NCBI GenBank assembly: GCA_963773875.1
Contig: CAVZCV010000013.1
Span: 62,001 to 126,000, forward strand
Source of the DNA: CAVTYH01 sp963773875
Lineage (GTDB): Bacteria; Planctomycetota; Planctomycetia; Pirellulales; JADZDJ01
DNA: 64,000 bases
Direction: 5' to 3'
Part shown: piece after piece, positions 39,322 through 49,068 of the stretch
How the letters are laid out: every line of letters begins with the position of its first letter
How positions within the stretch are numbered: the stretch's first letter is position 1
Translations under genes and position numbers: made by a program
Notes under the pieces: model-generated
Database searches by the model: none
What the model was told of the DNA's origin: nothing
The model's input: only the letters and a program-made list of their open reading frames with translations

Positions 39322-39873
39322 TTACTTCGCCGCCGCAGCCGCGGCGGGCTCCTTGAACTCAGTCTTGCCATCCAATTTGAAGAGCAACTCTTGTTCTTTC
39401 TTGTCGGGCGTTTCAACCGTCACTTCCAGATGATCCGGCGTTTCCTTTTTGTCTTTGACCAAGTTCACTTCCATGACGATCGTGATTTTGCCCTTGGGAA
39501 TTCTCGCCTCAACAGCGCCGTGCAAGGCCTGTGGATAGTTTTTCGGGTCAACTTCCTTCTCGACTTCCAAGATCGTCCCGTCTTCTTTGATGTCGCTCTC
39601 GAATTTGCGGCCCTTTTGCGTCAGCTCGATGTCATACACGATATTCCCGGCTTCGGATTCCTTAACGGCGGTTGTGATTTCCAATCCTGAAAAGCGCGAC
39701 TTCAGCGCGGCCAGTACCGCCTTGGGCAGATCCTCCGGCTTCACCTTCATTTCCGTCGGCACGGCTTTTTCGGTGGCTGCTTTTTGACCTGGTTCAGCCG
39801 CCGCGGTCAACCCAGTCCAGGCGGCAATTAGCAATCCCACTAAACTGATGCGTGCGATGCCGGCAATGTTCAT
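39322..39873 (-). CDS. Exported PepSY-like (DUF2874-type) protein
   Basis: ATG 39873 is preceded by GGAGG at seven bases, giving a 183-residue protein with a signal peptide (NIAGIARISLVGLLIAAWTG). After an acidic/Lys linker, the domain reads EDLPKAVLAALKSRFSGLEI, then IVYDIELTQKGRKFESDIKE, then DGTILEVEKEVDPKNYPQAL. This is the alternating strand-helix pattern of PepSY-like periplasmic proteins, which are thought to bind and inhibit proteases or sense metals. It ends in an Ala-rich tail. It is transcribed alone: its own terminator follows at 39217-39273, and 39874-40169 upstream has no other gene. Confidence 0.78.
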   Translation of the reverse strand: MNIAGIARISLVGLLIAAWTGLTAAAEPGQKAATEKAVPTEMKVKPEDLPKAVLAALKSRFSGLEITTAVKESEAGNIVYDIELTQKGRKFESDIKEDGTILEVEKEVDPKNYPQALHGAVEARIPKGKITIVMEVNLVKDKKETPDHLEVTVETPDKKEQELLFKLDGKTEFKEPAAAAAAK

Positions 39874-40169
39874 TGTTAGTCCTCCCAAAAATTGCAAAAA
39901 GTGATCAAAAATCGCCGAGCCGCAACTGTTCAGAAGTCACAACTCAGGCGAAACGTGCTGCGATCCTACAATCTTGCCTGAAAACTGAGTGACGTTGTGA
40001 TAAACAGTTCTTGATAAGTATTGTGCAAGCCTTCGCTAAAACTGAACTAATTCAGGCCGTGACCGCCTGGCAGCTAGCCGTCGTGCGAACGTTTGTGCAT
40101 TACCAGAACGCGTAATGCTGCGGCATTTGCGAGAGCTTCCACGATTTGATAGACTTTCATTTCGCGCTT

Positions 40170-40243
40170 GCACCCGTAGCTCAGCTGGATAGAGCATCGG
40201 TCTTCGGAACCGAGGGTCGGGGGTTCGAATCCCTCCGGGTGTA
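40170..40243 (+). tRNA. tRNA-Arg (anticodon TCG)
   Basis: A 74-base cloverleaf: acceptor GCACCCG with CGGGTGT, D-arm GCTC-AGCTGGATA-GAGC, anticodon stem TCGGT/ACCGA around the loop CTTCGGA (anticodon TCG, reading CGA), and T-arm GGGGG-TTCGAAT-CCCTC. No CCA is encoded. It is a single gene, followed 83 bases later by an acetyltransferase gene. Confidence 0.96.
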
Positions 40244-40325
40244 CCTAAACTGCGGTCTCGGTTGCCTTAAAAAGTGCGGCGTAATCAAGCGTCTGCCGCA
40301 AATGGCATCGTAACTTCGCATCTGA

Positions 40326-41081
40326 ATGGATATCTCGACTTCGCTCGCATCTGCCCGGGATGTTTTACCATTGCGCGTTCGATACCGCGCAGAGGCAAAT
40401 TGCCAGATCACCAAAGATTCGATTCACAGCCGTGCTGGTTGGACCAGATCGTATTTGCTTTATATCGGTGATTGTGTCGCTGGGTTTGGGTCCGTCGCCG
40501 TGGCGGGACCGTGGACGGACAAACCCACAATTTTCGAGTTCTATGTTCTGCCAGAATGGCGCGGCCGCGCATTCGATCTTTTTGAAGCATTTGTTGCGGC
40601 GGGAGGCCCGCGCTTCTTCGAGGTGCAAACCAGCGACAGCCTATTGACGGTAATGCTTTTCGCATACGGCTTCGATTTTGTAACCGAGAGCGTCGTTTTT
40701 CGCGATGCGTTGACGACGTCGCTGCCAAGCCACCGCGCGACATTGAAGCGCGTAACTACGGCACAAGAATCGTTGCTGTGCATCGAGGCGCGCCGAGGGA
40801 GCAGCGAATGGCATATCGAATTAGAAGGGACCACGATCGGGACCGGTGGACTGATGTTTCACTACAATCATCCGTATTGCGATGTGTACATGGAAATTGT
40901 CGAGACACATCGACGCCGCGGTCTCGGCGCTTACTTCGTGCAGGAATTGAAGCGAATCGCTTACGAATTGGGCGGGATTCCAGCAGCCCGTTGCAATCCA
41001 ACAAACATCGCTTCGAGAAAGACCCTGCAGAAGGCGGGGTTCGTCCCGTTTGCACATATCGTGGATGGGAAGATTGTTTGA
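40326..41081 (+). CDS. GNAT-family N-acetyltransferase, probably double-domain
   Basis: A 251-residue cytoplasmic protein. The C-terminal half is a clear GNAT domain: YCDVYMEIVETHRRRGLGAY (the acetyl-CoA pyrophosphate loop RRRGLGA), FVQELKRIAYELGGIPAARC and NPTNIASRKTLQKAGFVPFA. The N-terminal half has a GNAT-like tail (IFEFYVLPEWRGRAFDLFEA) but lacks a good acetyl-CoA loop, so it may be a degenerate second domain. The substrate cannot be inferred. It stands just behind tRNA-Arg, a typical place for acquired genes, although no attachment-site repeat of the tRNA end is seen. Confidence 0.8.
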   Translation: MDISTSLASARDVLPLRVRYRAEANCQITKDSIHSRAGWTRSYLLYIGDCVAGFGSVAVAGPWTDKPTIFEFYVLPEWRGRAFDLFEAFVAAGGPRFFEVQTSDSLLTVMLFAYGFDFVTESVVFRDALTTSLPSHRATLKRVTTAQESLLCIEARRGSSEWHIELEGTTIGTGGLMFHYNHPYCDVYMEIVETHRRRGLGAYFVQELKRIAYELGGIPAARCNPTNIASRKTLQKAGFVPFAHIVDGKIV

Positions 41082-41208
41082 GGCCACCTGCGAATGACAG
41101 CTGCATAATAATATCTAACCTGCCCTATCAAATCTTATCAATCGCTATGCAAAATCGTTGGCCTTTGAATTACAATCAGCACCGCAGGGGACTAACTGCA
41201 GGTGTTCA

Positions 41209-41409
41209 ATGATTGATCCACCGATCACGGTGGAAGAGGCAAACAAGATTGTATTGGAACTGACGGCTGGCGAAGTCTGTGTACAAAAACTCGACCACGG
41301 CTTTCAACTTGTCCGCGATGGATATGATCGTCCGATCGAACTCTCGAGACTAAGTGAAAGTGCGCTGCACGAAGCCCTTCGCGGCTGGGATGTGTGGACC
41401 GATTTTTAA
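41209..41409 (+). CDS. Small hypothetical protein
   Basis: A 66-residue acidic protein, IDPPITVEEANKIVLELTAG then EVCVQKLDHGFQLVRDGYDR and ending WDVWTDF. It has a coherent helix-strand composition, no signal peptide and no recognised domain. The ATG at 41209 opens the part with protein-like composition; no strong ribosome binding site precedes it. It lies between the acetyltransferase and a convergent repeat-rich gene. Confidence 0.45.
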   Translation: MIDPPITVEEANKIVLELTAGEVCVQKLDHGFQLVRDGYDRPIELSRLSESALHEALRGWDVWTDF

Positions 41410-41483
41410 TCCATCCCGCATCGCTAGGTTCGTTTGATATCTGTGCCGTGAGTTTGTGAAGGTGCCGAACGAAACAACTATTG

Positions 41484-42229
41484 CTAGCCACCGTTGGAAG
41501 ACGGCGCGGAAGGCGTCGCAGAAGTTGACGATGCAGGTGAGTAGCGCACCCAATTGGAACCGTTGTAATACAGCCAATTGTTGCTAGTTGTCCAATACCA
41601 CCACTGGCCGTTTTGATTTACCATCCGCCAATTGTATGCAGTGTTGGCTGCGGCGTTGGTGGTGCCCATTGATGGTTGGTTGATTTGAACGTTGGCGGAA
41701 GAGCCGCTGCTGTGGTTGGGCATCACAATCGTGCTGGCGCCCGGTGTGATGGTAGATTGTCCCGGCGCGTTTGCCGCGCCGGTTCGGCCGGGCGTGATGC
41801 CGGTAATGGCGCCTCTTGGGATGGTCGAAATGCCTTGCGACAAGTTCGGTTGAGCGATGCTGCTGCCGGGGAATGTCGACATCCCTTGCGACATATTCGG
41901 CTGAGCCAAATTGCTGCCGGGGAACGTCGACATGCCTCGCGACATATTTGGTTGCGCAATGCCAGTTCCAGGAGTGGTCGACATTCCCAGGGACGAATTC
42001 GCTTGGGCCATTCCGCTTCCCGGTGCAGTCGACATGCCTAGTGATGAGTTCGCTTGGGCCATACCGCTGCCAATTGCCGATCCGGAACTACCAGTGGCAG
42101 GCGTATTTTGAATGCGTAGATATCCGTTGCGTGGACCGCGGCCTGAGACGCCACCGCCACCTTGAGCCGTGCGCTAACCGTCCAGGCAATGCATGTTCCA
42201 ATGGCAACAAGAGTGATGAGCACTTTCAT
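41484..42229 (-). CDS. Exported protein with MSTxPGS repeats (one frame break)
   Basis: ATG 42229 follows GGGAGGTTGAT and opens a signal peptide (KVLITLVAIGTCIAWTVSA). One G is missing from a GG run near 42170; the corrected frame reads AQGGGGVSGRGPRNGYLRIQ and continues. Then come five imperfect repeats of about 18 residues built on AQ.N.S.GMST.PGS, a Thr/Ala-rich part, and a compact C-terminal module NWRMVNQNGQWWYWTTSNNW followed by LYYNGSNWVRY, whose Trp/Tyr pattern resembles small binding modules. No enzyme motif. Total is about 248 residues. Confidence 0.72.
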
Positions 42230-42614
42230 ATCAACCTCCCGATTTGAACCGCATTTGTGGCTTGGGTATTCGCAACGCCATGATGAACAAAGCAATCAAA
42301 TCAATAAGGCCATCTTAACATAGACTCATTTGCCAAGACACACATCGAGCCAGCGAGCAATACGACTCGGGGTTGGAAACGTCGCACGGTTCGCCCCTTG
42401 CTGCTGCCTGCTGATTAACGTCGTCCCGGCAATCTTTGCGCTGGCGGAGCATTCGGCGCCGGTGGCGATATCTTTCGCAAAGGCGTTTTTCGACGTGTAA
42501 ACCTTGCCACGCGTTTTCACCTTATTTCAATTGCGACCGGCGCTTTGCATGCGTTGCACAAGGATTGTGCGGGTCGTACGCATGCTTGTGTCGGCAAAGT
42601 TTTTCACCAATTGT
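42230..42614. other. Intergenic region
   Basis: No gene is supported. A 64-codon minus-strand frame at 42326-42520 has no ribosome binding site and no recognisable features. The 3' part leads into the promoter at 42615. Confidence 0.4.
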
Positions 42615-42643
42615 TTGACGCGCATTAAAACGTGTCCTATATT
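42615..42643 (+). promoter_or_regulatory. Sigma-70-type promoter
   Basis: TTGACG at 42615-42620, a spacer of exactly 17 bases, and TATATT at 42638-42643. Five of six bases match the consensus in each box. Transcription is expected to start near 42650. Confidence 0.72.
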
Positions 42644-42649
42644 GGTCGT

Positions 42650-42823
42650 GGCCACGAATCTAGACCCAACTTCGTGGCAAGATATACACGATGGAACGAC
42701 CCGCAATTTCTGCCTTCCTTAGTGCACCGGCTCGGTAATTGCATGAAGCGATAGTCTGCAAGGTCGAGAAGCTGGCCAAAGAATCCCACACTGGCCAGCT
42801 GGAAGCGGTTGGACCGCTTTTTT
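42650..42823 (+). ncRNA. Candidate structured small RNA (or attenuated leader)
   Basis: About 174 bases lie between a near-consensus promoter and an intrinsic terminator with no supported protein. The transcript can fold into successive hairpins: CCACGAA (42651-42657) with TTCGTGG, CTCG/CGAG with TGCA/TGCA inside it (about 42731-42768), AGCTGGCC with GGCCAGCT (perfect 8-bp stem, about 42769-42800), then the terminator. It could be an independent small RNA or a leader controlling ctpA by attenuation. It does not match tmRNA, RNase P or SRP RNA as far as I can see; 6S RNA is not excluded. Confidence 0.55.
42803..42823 (+). terminator. Rho-independent terminator
   Basis: AAGCGGT-tgg-ACCGCTT with a T run forms a 7-bp stem, a 3-base loop and a U-tract, 160 bases behind the promoter at 42615-42643 and 110 bases before the ctpA start. 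Confidence 0.8.
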
Positions 42824-42933
42824 CTCGTTGCTTCGCAGGACGCAGCAAGCAGTAACCTGCCCATCGACCGGGTGCACGCCGCGACGGTAAGGACGACTGT
42901 CGGTTAGGCGCAACCTACTGCAGGTACATCTTC

Positions 42934-44700
42934 ATGATGCGGCCAACTCGCGGCGCTGTCGCGCTTGTGTGCGGTGTTGTTCTTTCGTTACTTTCGACCG
43001 TCGCTTGGGCTCAAGCCCCGGTGCTGAATTCGGCTGCTGGCTCGCAAACGCCGGTAACGATTCCGAATATCGTTCCGTCACCCGTTGTCGCGCCTACTGC
43101 CATCGCCAGTGTGCTGGAACAAGGCCGCACCCTGGAACAACAACGCCGCTGGGCGGAAGCGTTCGCCCTGTATGAAGACACGGTGCGATTAAACTACGGC
43201 CAGCCGCATCCAGAATTGGAGCAACGGCTCGACCTGGCCAAGATGCACTTTGATATTAGCCGTCGCTATGCCGACAGCAGTTTCCGCCGCGATGCCAAAT
43301 CGCTTTCCGATACCGATGCCCTCGAATTGTTCACCGATTCGGCCACGAAGCTGCAATCACACTATGTGCAAAACCCCGATTGGGCGCAGCTGATTGCCCG
43401 CGGGACGAACGATTTAGAGATTGCGCTGAATGAGCAAGCGTTTCAGGAAAACAACATTGGCCCTGTGAATCCGGACCGCGTCGACCTCTACATGCGCGAG
43501 CTGCGAAAACAGCAAGCGCAACATCCTGTGCGATCGCTGAACGATGCCCGCACGGCAATCTGGAATGCAGCGCAAATGGCTCAATTGCATTTGGCGATGA
43601 AACCGGCGGCCACGATGTTGGAATACACCGCCGGCATGCTGGGCGGATTAGATGAATACAGCGCCTTTTTGACCAGTGGCCAGTTGAACGATTTGTATTC
43701 GCAGATCGAAGGCAACTTCGTCGGGCTGGGCGTCGAACTAAAAGCCGCCGACGGGGCGCTGTTAATCGTCAATGTCATTCACAACAGCCCGGCGGAGCGA
43801 GCGGGTATTAAGCCTGGTGATAAGATCACCAGTGTTGGTGGCCGCACAACCTCCGATTTGAACACCGACAAAGCTGCTGAACTGTTGCAAGGCGTGGAAG
43901 GCTCCAGTGCCGATCTCGTCGTTGTTACTGGCGACGAAGCGCCGCGGCACCTCGTCGTACAGCGGCAGCATGTTGACGTACCAAGTGTCGACGATGTGAA
44001 AATAGTCGATACCGATGCTGGCATCGGCTATTTCAAACTGACCTGCTTTCAGAAAACGACCAGCCGCGATGTGGATACAGCACTGTGGCAACTGCAGCGC
44101 GACGGCATGCGATCACTCGTGATCGACTTGCGCGGCAACCCTGGCGGACTGCTGACCTCCGGCGTTGAAGTAGCCGACAAGTTCATCGATCAGGGCATGA
44201 TTGTGAGCACCCGCGGCCGCAGCCCTGGCGAAGATTACAACTATACCGCACATGCCACGGGTACGTGGCGAGTGCCGCTCGTGGTGCTAATTGACGGCGA
44301 CAGCGCCAGCGCGGCTGAGATTTTAGCGGGTGCGCTCCGCGACCATCATCGGGCCACGATTGTGGGCGTGCGCAGCTACGGCAAAGGCTCGGTGCAAGGC
44401 ATCTTCCCGCTGTCGATTGGCGGCGCTGGGGTGCGATTGACAACGGCGAAGTTCTACTCGCCAAACGGTTCGGCCTTCAGCCACGTGGGCGTTTCCCCAG
44501 ATCAAGGCTGGGAAGTTCACACGGCGGCCAAGCCGATCGATGGACGCGTGACAATGCCCGTCAGCACCGGCAAGGCCGACGATACGTTTTTGAATGCCGC
44601 GATTCAGGCGGCGCGCAACAAGTTGCACAGCGGTAAGTGTGTGAATTCGAATCAACCATTCCAAGCCCAGGAGTTGCAACTCCTGGGCTTGTTTTATTGA
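42934..44700 (+). CDS. ctpA: C-terminal processing protease, S41A family
   Basis: A 588-residue exported serine protease. It has a signal peptide (ALVCGVVLSLLSTVAWAQA), an N-terminal helical region, a PDZ domain (about 245-330; GNFVGLGVELKAADG, AERAGIKPGDKITSVGG) and an S41 domain. Catalytic Ser is in LIDGDSASAAEILAGAL and Lys in GVRSYGKGSVQGIFPL; VIDLRGNPGGLL is the conserved core. Such enzymes trim C-termini of periplasmic proteins. The last 12 codons lie inside an intrinsic terminator, so the native stop may be upstream and a small frame error may have extended the frame. The candidate RNA at 42650-42823 precedes it. Confidence 0.93.
   Translation: MMRPTRGAVALVCGVVLSLLSTVAWAQAPVLNSAAGSQTPVTIPNIVPSPVVAPTAIASVLEQGRTLEQQRRWAEAFALYEDTVRLNYGQPHPELEQRLDLAKMHFDISRRYADSSFRRDAKSLSDTDALELFTDSATKLQSHYVQNPDWAQLIARGTNDLEIALNEQAFQENNIGPVNPDRVDLYMRELRKQQAQHPVRSLNDARTAIWNAAQMAQLHLAMKPAATMLEYTAGMLGGLDEYSAFLTSGQLNDLYSQIEGNFVGLGVELKAADGALLIVNVIHNSPAERAGIKPGDKITSVGGRTTSDLNTDKAAELLQGVEGSSADLVVVTGDEAPRHLVVQRQHVDVPSVDDVKIVDTDAGIGYFKLTCFQKTTSRDVDTALWQLQRDGMRSLVIDLRGNPGGLLTSGVEVADKFIDQGMIVSTRGRSPGEDYNYTAHATGTWRVPLVVLIDGDSASAAEILAGALRDHHRATIVGVRSYGKGSVQGIFPLSIGGAGVRLTTAKFYSPNGSAFSHVGVSPDQGWEVHTAAKPIDGRVTMPVSTGKADDTFLNAAIQAARNKLHSGKCVNSNQPFQAQELQLLGLFY
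44662..44697 (+). terminator. Rho-independent terminator overlapping the ctpA end
   Basis: CAAGCCCAGGAGTTG pairs perfectly with CAACTCCTGGGCTTG (a 15-bp arm each side, essentially no loop) and is followed by TTTT. The stop codon of the reading frame at 44698-44700 lies behind the hairpin. Confidence 0.82.
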
Positions 44701-44755
44701 AGAACGTTAATTTGTTGCAGCGTTGGCAACCGGCAATAAGCAAGGCGAGAGTCAA

Positions 44756-47700
44756 CTACTTCTTCCCTTCATCGCCGCGCTCTTCCCAAACTTTTTTCTT
44801 CGCTTTCAGAAGTCGGCTCGTGTAGTCCTCGCCTTCCTTCGGCGCCTCTTTTTCCGGGGCCATTCCAGACGGTGCTGCCGAAGGTCTTGACGTCGGCTTT
44901 CCGCCGGCGATTTCGCCCATGGTGCCGATGTCTGGTGCGGGCGCATCGGGCGCGGGCTCGAACCGGGCGCCGGCACGCCGCTCATCAATTTGCGCCGCAA
45001 TGGCCGCCTTTCGGCTGCGCAGCGCTCAATGACTTCGACCTGCGGAGGCGCCGGAGCGCGCCGCAATATCTTATCGCGAGCTCGTGCCAAGAGCGGCGGT
45101 AGCCAATCGAAACTGACGTGCACGCGCCGGACAAATACATCGCCGAAGAACAAACACGCGGCCGCCAGCATCAACAGATGCCAAATATCCTGGCTGCTCG
45201 TGGCCTTCGGCAAATCGCGCCGATAGGGATTGAACTGCAACAACATTCCCTGCAGGATTGCTTCCCACTTATTTTGTGACGGATCCGTCGGCACGTATTC
45301 AATCAGCTTACCCGGCTCCGTCTCGCCTTTGGCCTGTAAGCTCGCCAATCCATGAAGCAGTCCTTGGTTCGGTTCGCGATCCACATACTCCGCGGAGTAC
45401 GGCACGTTAACGCCGGAGAGAATCGGCGCCATACCGGCACCAGGACTCAGCATCAAGAAATAGCTGCCCGATTGCGGCGAATCAAACTCGCCTACGTACC
45501 GGCCCGGCGCGGTCTGACGAATTTTCAAGTCGATCGGCTTCATATCTGGACCGACCACGCTTCCGCTCATTGCGAGAAAATTCAGAAACTCGTCGTTTTT
45601 ATCCAATGCGGTCACCGTGACTCGAACTTTGCCGTTCTCGAGATCGGTGGTGACCGTGAACTTGCCCTGATCGCCGCTCGGGCGCATCGACCAACGTGTA
45701 ATTTGGCTGTAGAGCTTGTCGTAGTTCGACCAGTCGTTCCAATCGGCGGCCCAACGCTTGCCGGCATCGGTCGTCATTGCGACGGTCTTTCCCAGTCCAT
45801 AACTCCAGCCGGCAAGAATCGTGCGGTTCGCTTCCGTCGAAGCCTTCGGGCCTTCCGGCGAAATCATCGCCACTTCCACGAGCGGGTTTTCTTTCTTGTT
45901 CGTTAGCACGTAGCCTTTGATGGGAGGCAGCGCGTCGATGCCCTTCAGCATTTCGTGGGGGAACGTCACTTGCGGGCGGAAACCGTCTTTGTTCTCAAAA
46001 ATGAGCGGCTGCGAAACCACCCGGGCTTCTTTTTGGAAAATTCGCGGCAGCGCATTTTGCGATTTTGGCTCGTAGAACTTTCCGCCGGTGGAGAGCGCAA
46101 TTTGCTGCATCTTATTACGCTCAGTTTGACCATGGCCGCCGAAGAGACCTATCGCCACGGTCGTGATTTTGATTTTCGCCTGCCGATATCCATTGATCAG
46201 CGCAGCCGTCGGGCGCCCGGATCGCCATCGCTAATCAGAATGACGTGCTTCACCGCCACTTCGCCCGGCAAGTTGTTCATATCGTTCAAAATCTGGCGGA
46301 GCGAACTGTCGAAGCCGGGCATATCGCCTGGAACCATGCGGTCGATGCGGGCTTTCATACGGTTGCGATTCGCTTCATCGCCGATTTTCGCCACGCCGTT
46401 TCCGCCGGACGTCCACAGCCACTGATCGGTACCTTCCCAGTGAATTACGCCGCAGTAATCTTGTGCGCCCAGCGTGGCGAGCGCGGCATCGGCAATTTTC
46501 TTTTGCCAGTGATTGCCGTCCGCCATTTCCGAGGCGTGCATCAGCATGGCTAGCGCGCCGATGGGAACGACCTGTTTGTTCTTGATTTGAAAGTCGACCG
46601 GCATCGCTTCTTCCAAATCGGTTCCCGTCCATCCTCCGGCTCCAAAACTGTTGGGGCCGCCAAGCATTACAAGGCCGGAGCCCATTTGCTGTGTATTGCG
46701 GACAAGCATTTTGATTTGGGCTTCGCTGAAATCTTCGCGCGGCACATTGGCAAGAATGACGGTGTCGAACGGTTGCAGCTCTGCCAGCGAAGTGAACAGC
46801 TCATCGCTCGACTTCACCGTCACTTGCAGATTTTCTTTGCGCAGTGCATCGACGAGATGATCGAATTCGCCCTTGTTTTCCGAGTCTTCGATCAAGAGCA
46901 CCTGCCCCTGTCCGCGAACATGGGTAAAAGTGGTGGCGCGATTGTTCGCCGCCACCGGATCTTGTAACGGATCGTCCGGGATGAACCGTGCTTCATACGT
47001 ATAAAAGTCGGGCGAATCGATTTCCTCGCGGAGTTTGAATACCCGCTTGCCGGGTTCCAGCGTGACCGGTTCGCGAGCCAGGACCTTTTCGGAATCGCCC
47101 GTTTTGCGTGTGACTTCAATCTGGCCTTTCACCGTGCCATCTGATTTATTTGTCGCGATCGCGTTGTTGTTCAGCACAACGCGCACATCGAACGGCTGAC
47201 CGCGATTGACATCGGGCGGTATTTCAACGTGCTCCACAGCCACGTCGGCTTTTGCCTGATAACGAATGGGCACCACATCGATGCCCACTCCGGCTTCGGC
47301 CATCGAACGGGCCTGCTCCATCGCATTTCCGAGATTTTCGTTGCCATCGGTGACAATGACCACGCGCTTGGCGGCATCTTCCGGAAACGATGCCATGGCG
47401 AGTTTGAGCGCGCCGGCGATGTTGGTATGATCGGTCTCGATCCGCGTTTCCGGCGTGCGGGCAATTTGAATATCGTCATCAAACGGCGGATGTTCCAGCG
47501 CGGCATCCCGGCCAAACACAATCACCCCAGCGCGGTCTTCAACGTCTTTGTAACGATGCTTTTTGATATCGGCGTTGATCCAATCGACCATCGCCCGCCG
47601 CTGCTCTTCCGGAATGCTGACCGATTCATCGAGCACGTAGATGACGGTCAGCTTCTCGCTAGTTTTGACTAATCTGATTTCAGCGAGCGACAACACGATG

Positions 47701-47855
47701 AGCGTCAACACTGCAGTTCGCAGCGCCAGCACAAACCACCGCCGCCAGGGGCCAAGCCCTGAAATGCTGCGAAAACTCAGCCACCACAAGAGCGGAAGCC
47801 CCAGCAACAGTAGCAGCCAGGCCGGGGAATCGAAGGTGAGGCGCAGGCCAAACAT
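44756..47855 (-). CDS. Membrane-anchored VWA/glutamine-amidotransferase-like protein (two frame breaks)
   Basis: About 1033 residues after correction. The N-terminus has two membrane helices (PAWLLLLLGLPLLWWLSF, WFVLALRTAVLTLIVLSL). A VWA domain follows with the MIDAS motif DESVS (VIYVLDESVSIPEEQR) and IVTDGNENLG. Next is a class-I glutamine-amidotransferase-like fold without a catalytic Cys in view (VLLIEDSENKGEFDHLVDAL, MLGGPNSFGAGGW), and a second VWA-like segment (HVILISDGDPGAP). A C-terminal membrane helix and Lys-rich tail end it. The frame breaks near 46205 (C run one short) and 45025 (one C short); the true stop is at 44758-44756. Such proteins occur widely in planctomycetes; their role is unknown. 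Confidence 0.9.
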
Positions 47856-47934
47856 AAATCCGAAGTTCGAAGTTCCAATGGTTTGAAGTTTATGGTTTTT
47901 CGTGCCTGTGATTTTCGAACCTCGAATTTGCGCT

Positions 47935-48921
47935 TTACATCCTTACCCGTTGCACTCGGTGGTTATAACTATCCAGCACATGCATTCGTCCCTGGCTGTC
48001 GCGCGCGATTGCCCAGGGATTGAATAGCTGGCCTTCTTCGCTGCCCGCGCTGCCCCAGGCGCCGAGCGACTTTCCATCGAGTGTGAATTTTTGCACGCGA
48101 TGATTGCCGAATTCGCAGACGTAAATGTGGCCTTCGCCATCGAGCGCTAAGTTGTACGGATACGAAAGCTGTCCAAGAGCCGTGCCTTCCGTCCCCCAGA
48201 TCGAAAGTAGATGGCCTTCGCTATCAAACAGTTGGATACGATGGTTACACGCGTCGGCAACCCAAATCCGATCTTGATCGTCGATCGCCATTCCCTGCGG
48301 GCGCGAAAACTGACTTGGCTCATCGCCGTGGCTGCCCCACTGCAAGATGAACTTGCCATCGTGCGTAAATTTTTGCACGCGATCGAACTCGCCGTACTCG
48401 GAAACGTAATAATTGCCTTTTGAATCTTCGACGATGTCGGTCACGAGCCCGAACTCACCAGGTCCGTTGCCTTTTGTGCCGCCCAGCGTGCGATCGGAAA
48501 GTAAAACACCTTCTGGCGTATAAAAGAGCACGCGATAATAATGCGTGTCGGCCACGACCAGATTGCCGTCGCGATCGATCGACATGCCCGTGGGCCTGCC
48601 CTGCTCATGGGCTGGTGTCTGCCAGGAGCGGATGAAATTGCCGTCTGCATCGAACACTTGAATCCGGGCCGTCATGTCGACGATGTAAAGATGGTCGTTT
48701 TTGTCGATGGCCATTGCCCGTGGTTTTTGGAAGCGGCCGTCGGACAGTCCGCGGCGTCCCCAAACTAAATCGAGCGTGCCGATTGTCGATTTTTCCTTGT
48801 CGCAACCGCCGATGGCCAGGAGCGACACCGCAATTGCTGCGAGCGCACAAACAGCGGCGCATTTGGGAATGCATGTGAAGCGGCGTGGTCGTGCGGAAAT
48901 CAGCGATTCATTTCGCGACAT
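47935..48921 (-). CDS. NHL-repeat lipoprotein
   Basis: I start it at ATG 48921 because SRNESLISARPRRFTCIPK leads directly into the hydrophobic lipoprotein signal (AALAAIAVSLLAIGGC-type). The 328-residue protein then has six NHL blades: FQKPRAMAIDKNDHLYIVD, GRPTGMSIDRDGNLVVADTH, FGLVTDIVEDSKGNYYVSEY, FSRPQGMAIDDQDRIWVADA, LSYPYNLALDGEGHIYVCEF and LFNPWAIARDSQGRMHVLDS. NHL propellers bind proteins or ligands; no catalytic site is implied. It follows the VWA gene on the same strand 80 bases upstream of it. Confidence 0.88.
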   Translation of the reverse strand: MSRNESLISARPRRFTCIPKCAAVCALAAIAVSLLAIGGCDKEKSTIGTLDLVWGRRGLSDGRFQKPRAMAIDKNDHLYIVDMTARIQVFDADGNFIRSWQTPAHEQGRPTGMSIDRDGNLVVADTHYYRVLFYTPEGVLLSDRTLGGTKGNGPGEFGLVTDIVEDSKGNYYVSEYGEFDRVQKFTHDGKFILQWGSHGDEPSQFSRPQGMAIDDQDRIWVADACNHRIQLFDSEGHLLSIWGTEGTALGQLSYPYNLALDGEGHIYVCEFGNHRVQKFTLDGKSLGAWGSAGSEEGQLFNPWAIARDSQGRMHVLDSYNHRVQRVRM

Positions 48922-49068
48922 GGGTGCGATTGTAAAGCGCCGCCCGATGCGTGCCAACGAACGCCGCCGCAAAGGGTTTCCGGTGTTGCCACAACCCGCT
49001 TGGCGATTGTAAGCTACAGGCTGAATGGACTGCCACGGAAATGGGCCTGTGAGGGAAGGAGAAACGGA

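Noticed and set aside
40181..40414. Minus-strand 77-codon frame across tRNA-Arg
   Set aside because: It reads the antisense of the tRNA (YTRRDSNPRPSVPKTDALS), a well-known artefact of tRNA genes.
42326..42520. 64-codon minus-strand frame before the small-RNA promoter
   Set aside because: No ribosome binding site, no domain, and it lies in an otherwise non-coding interval.
42902..42908. GTTAGGC near ctpA as an integron core
   Set aside because: No RYYYAAC partner at attC distance; it is part of the short dyad GGTT-AACC.
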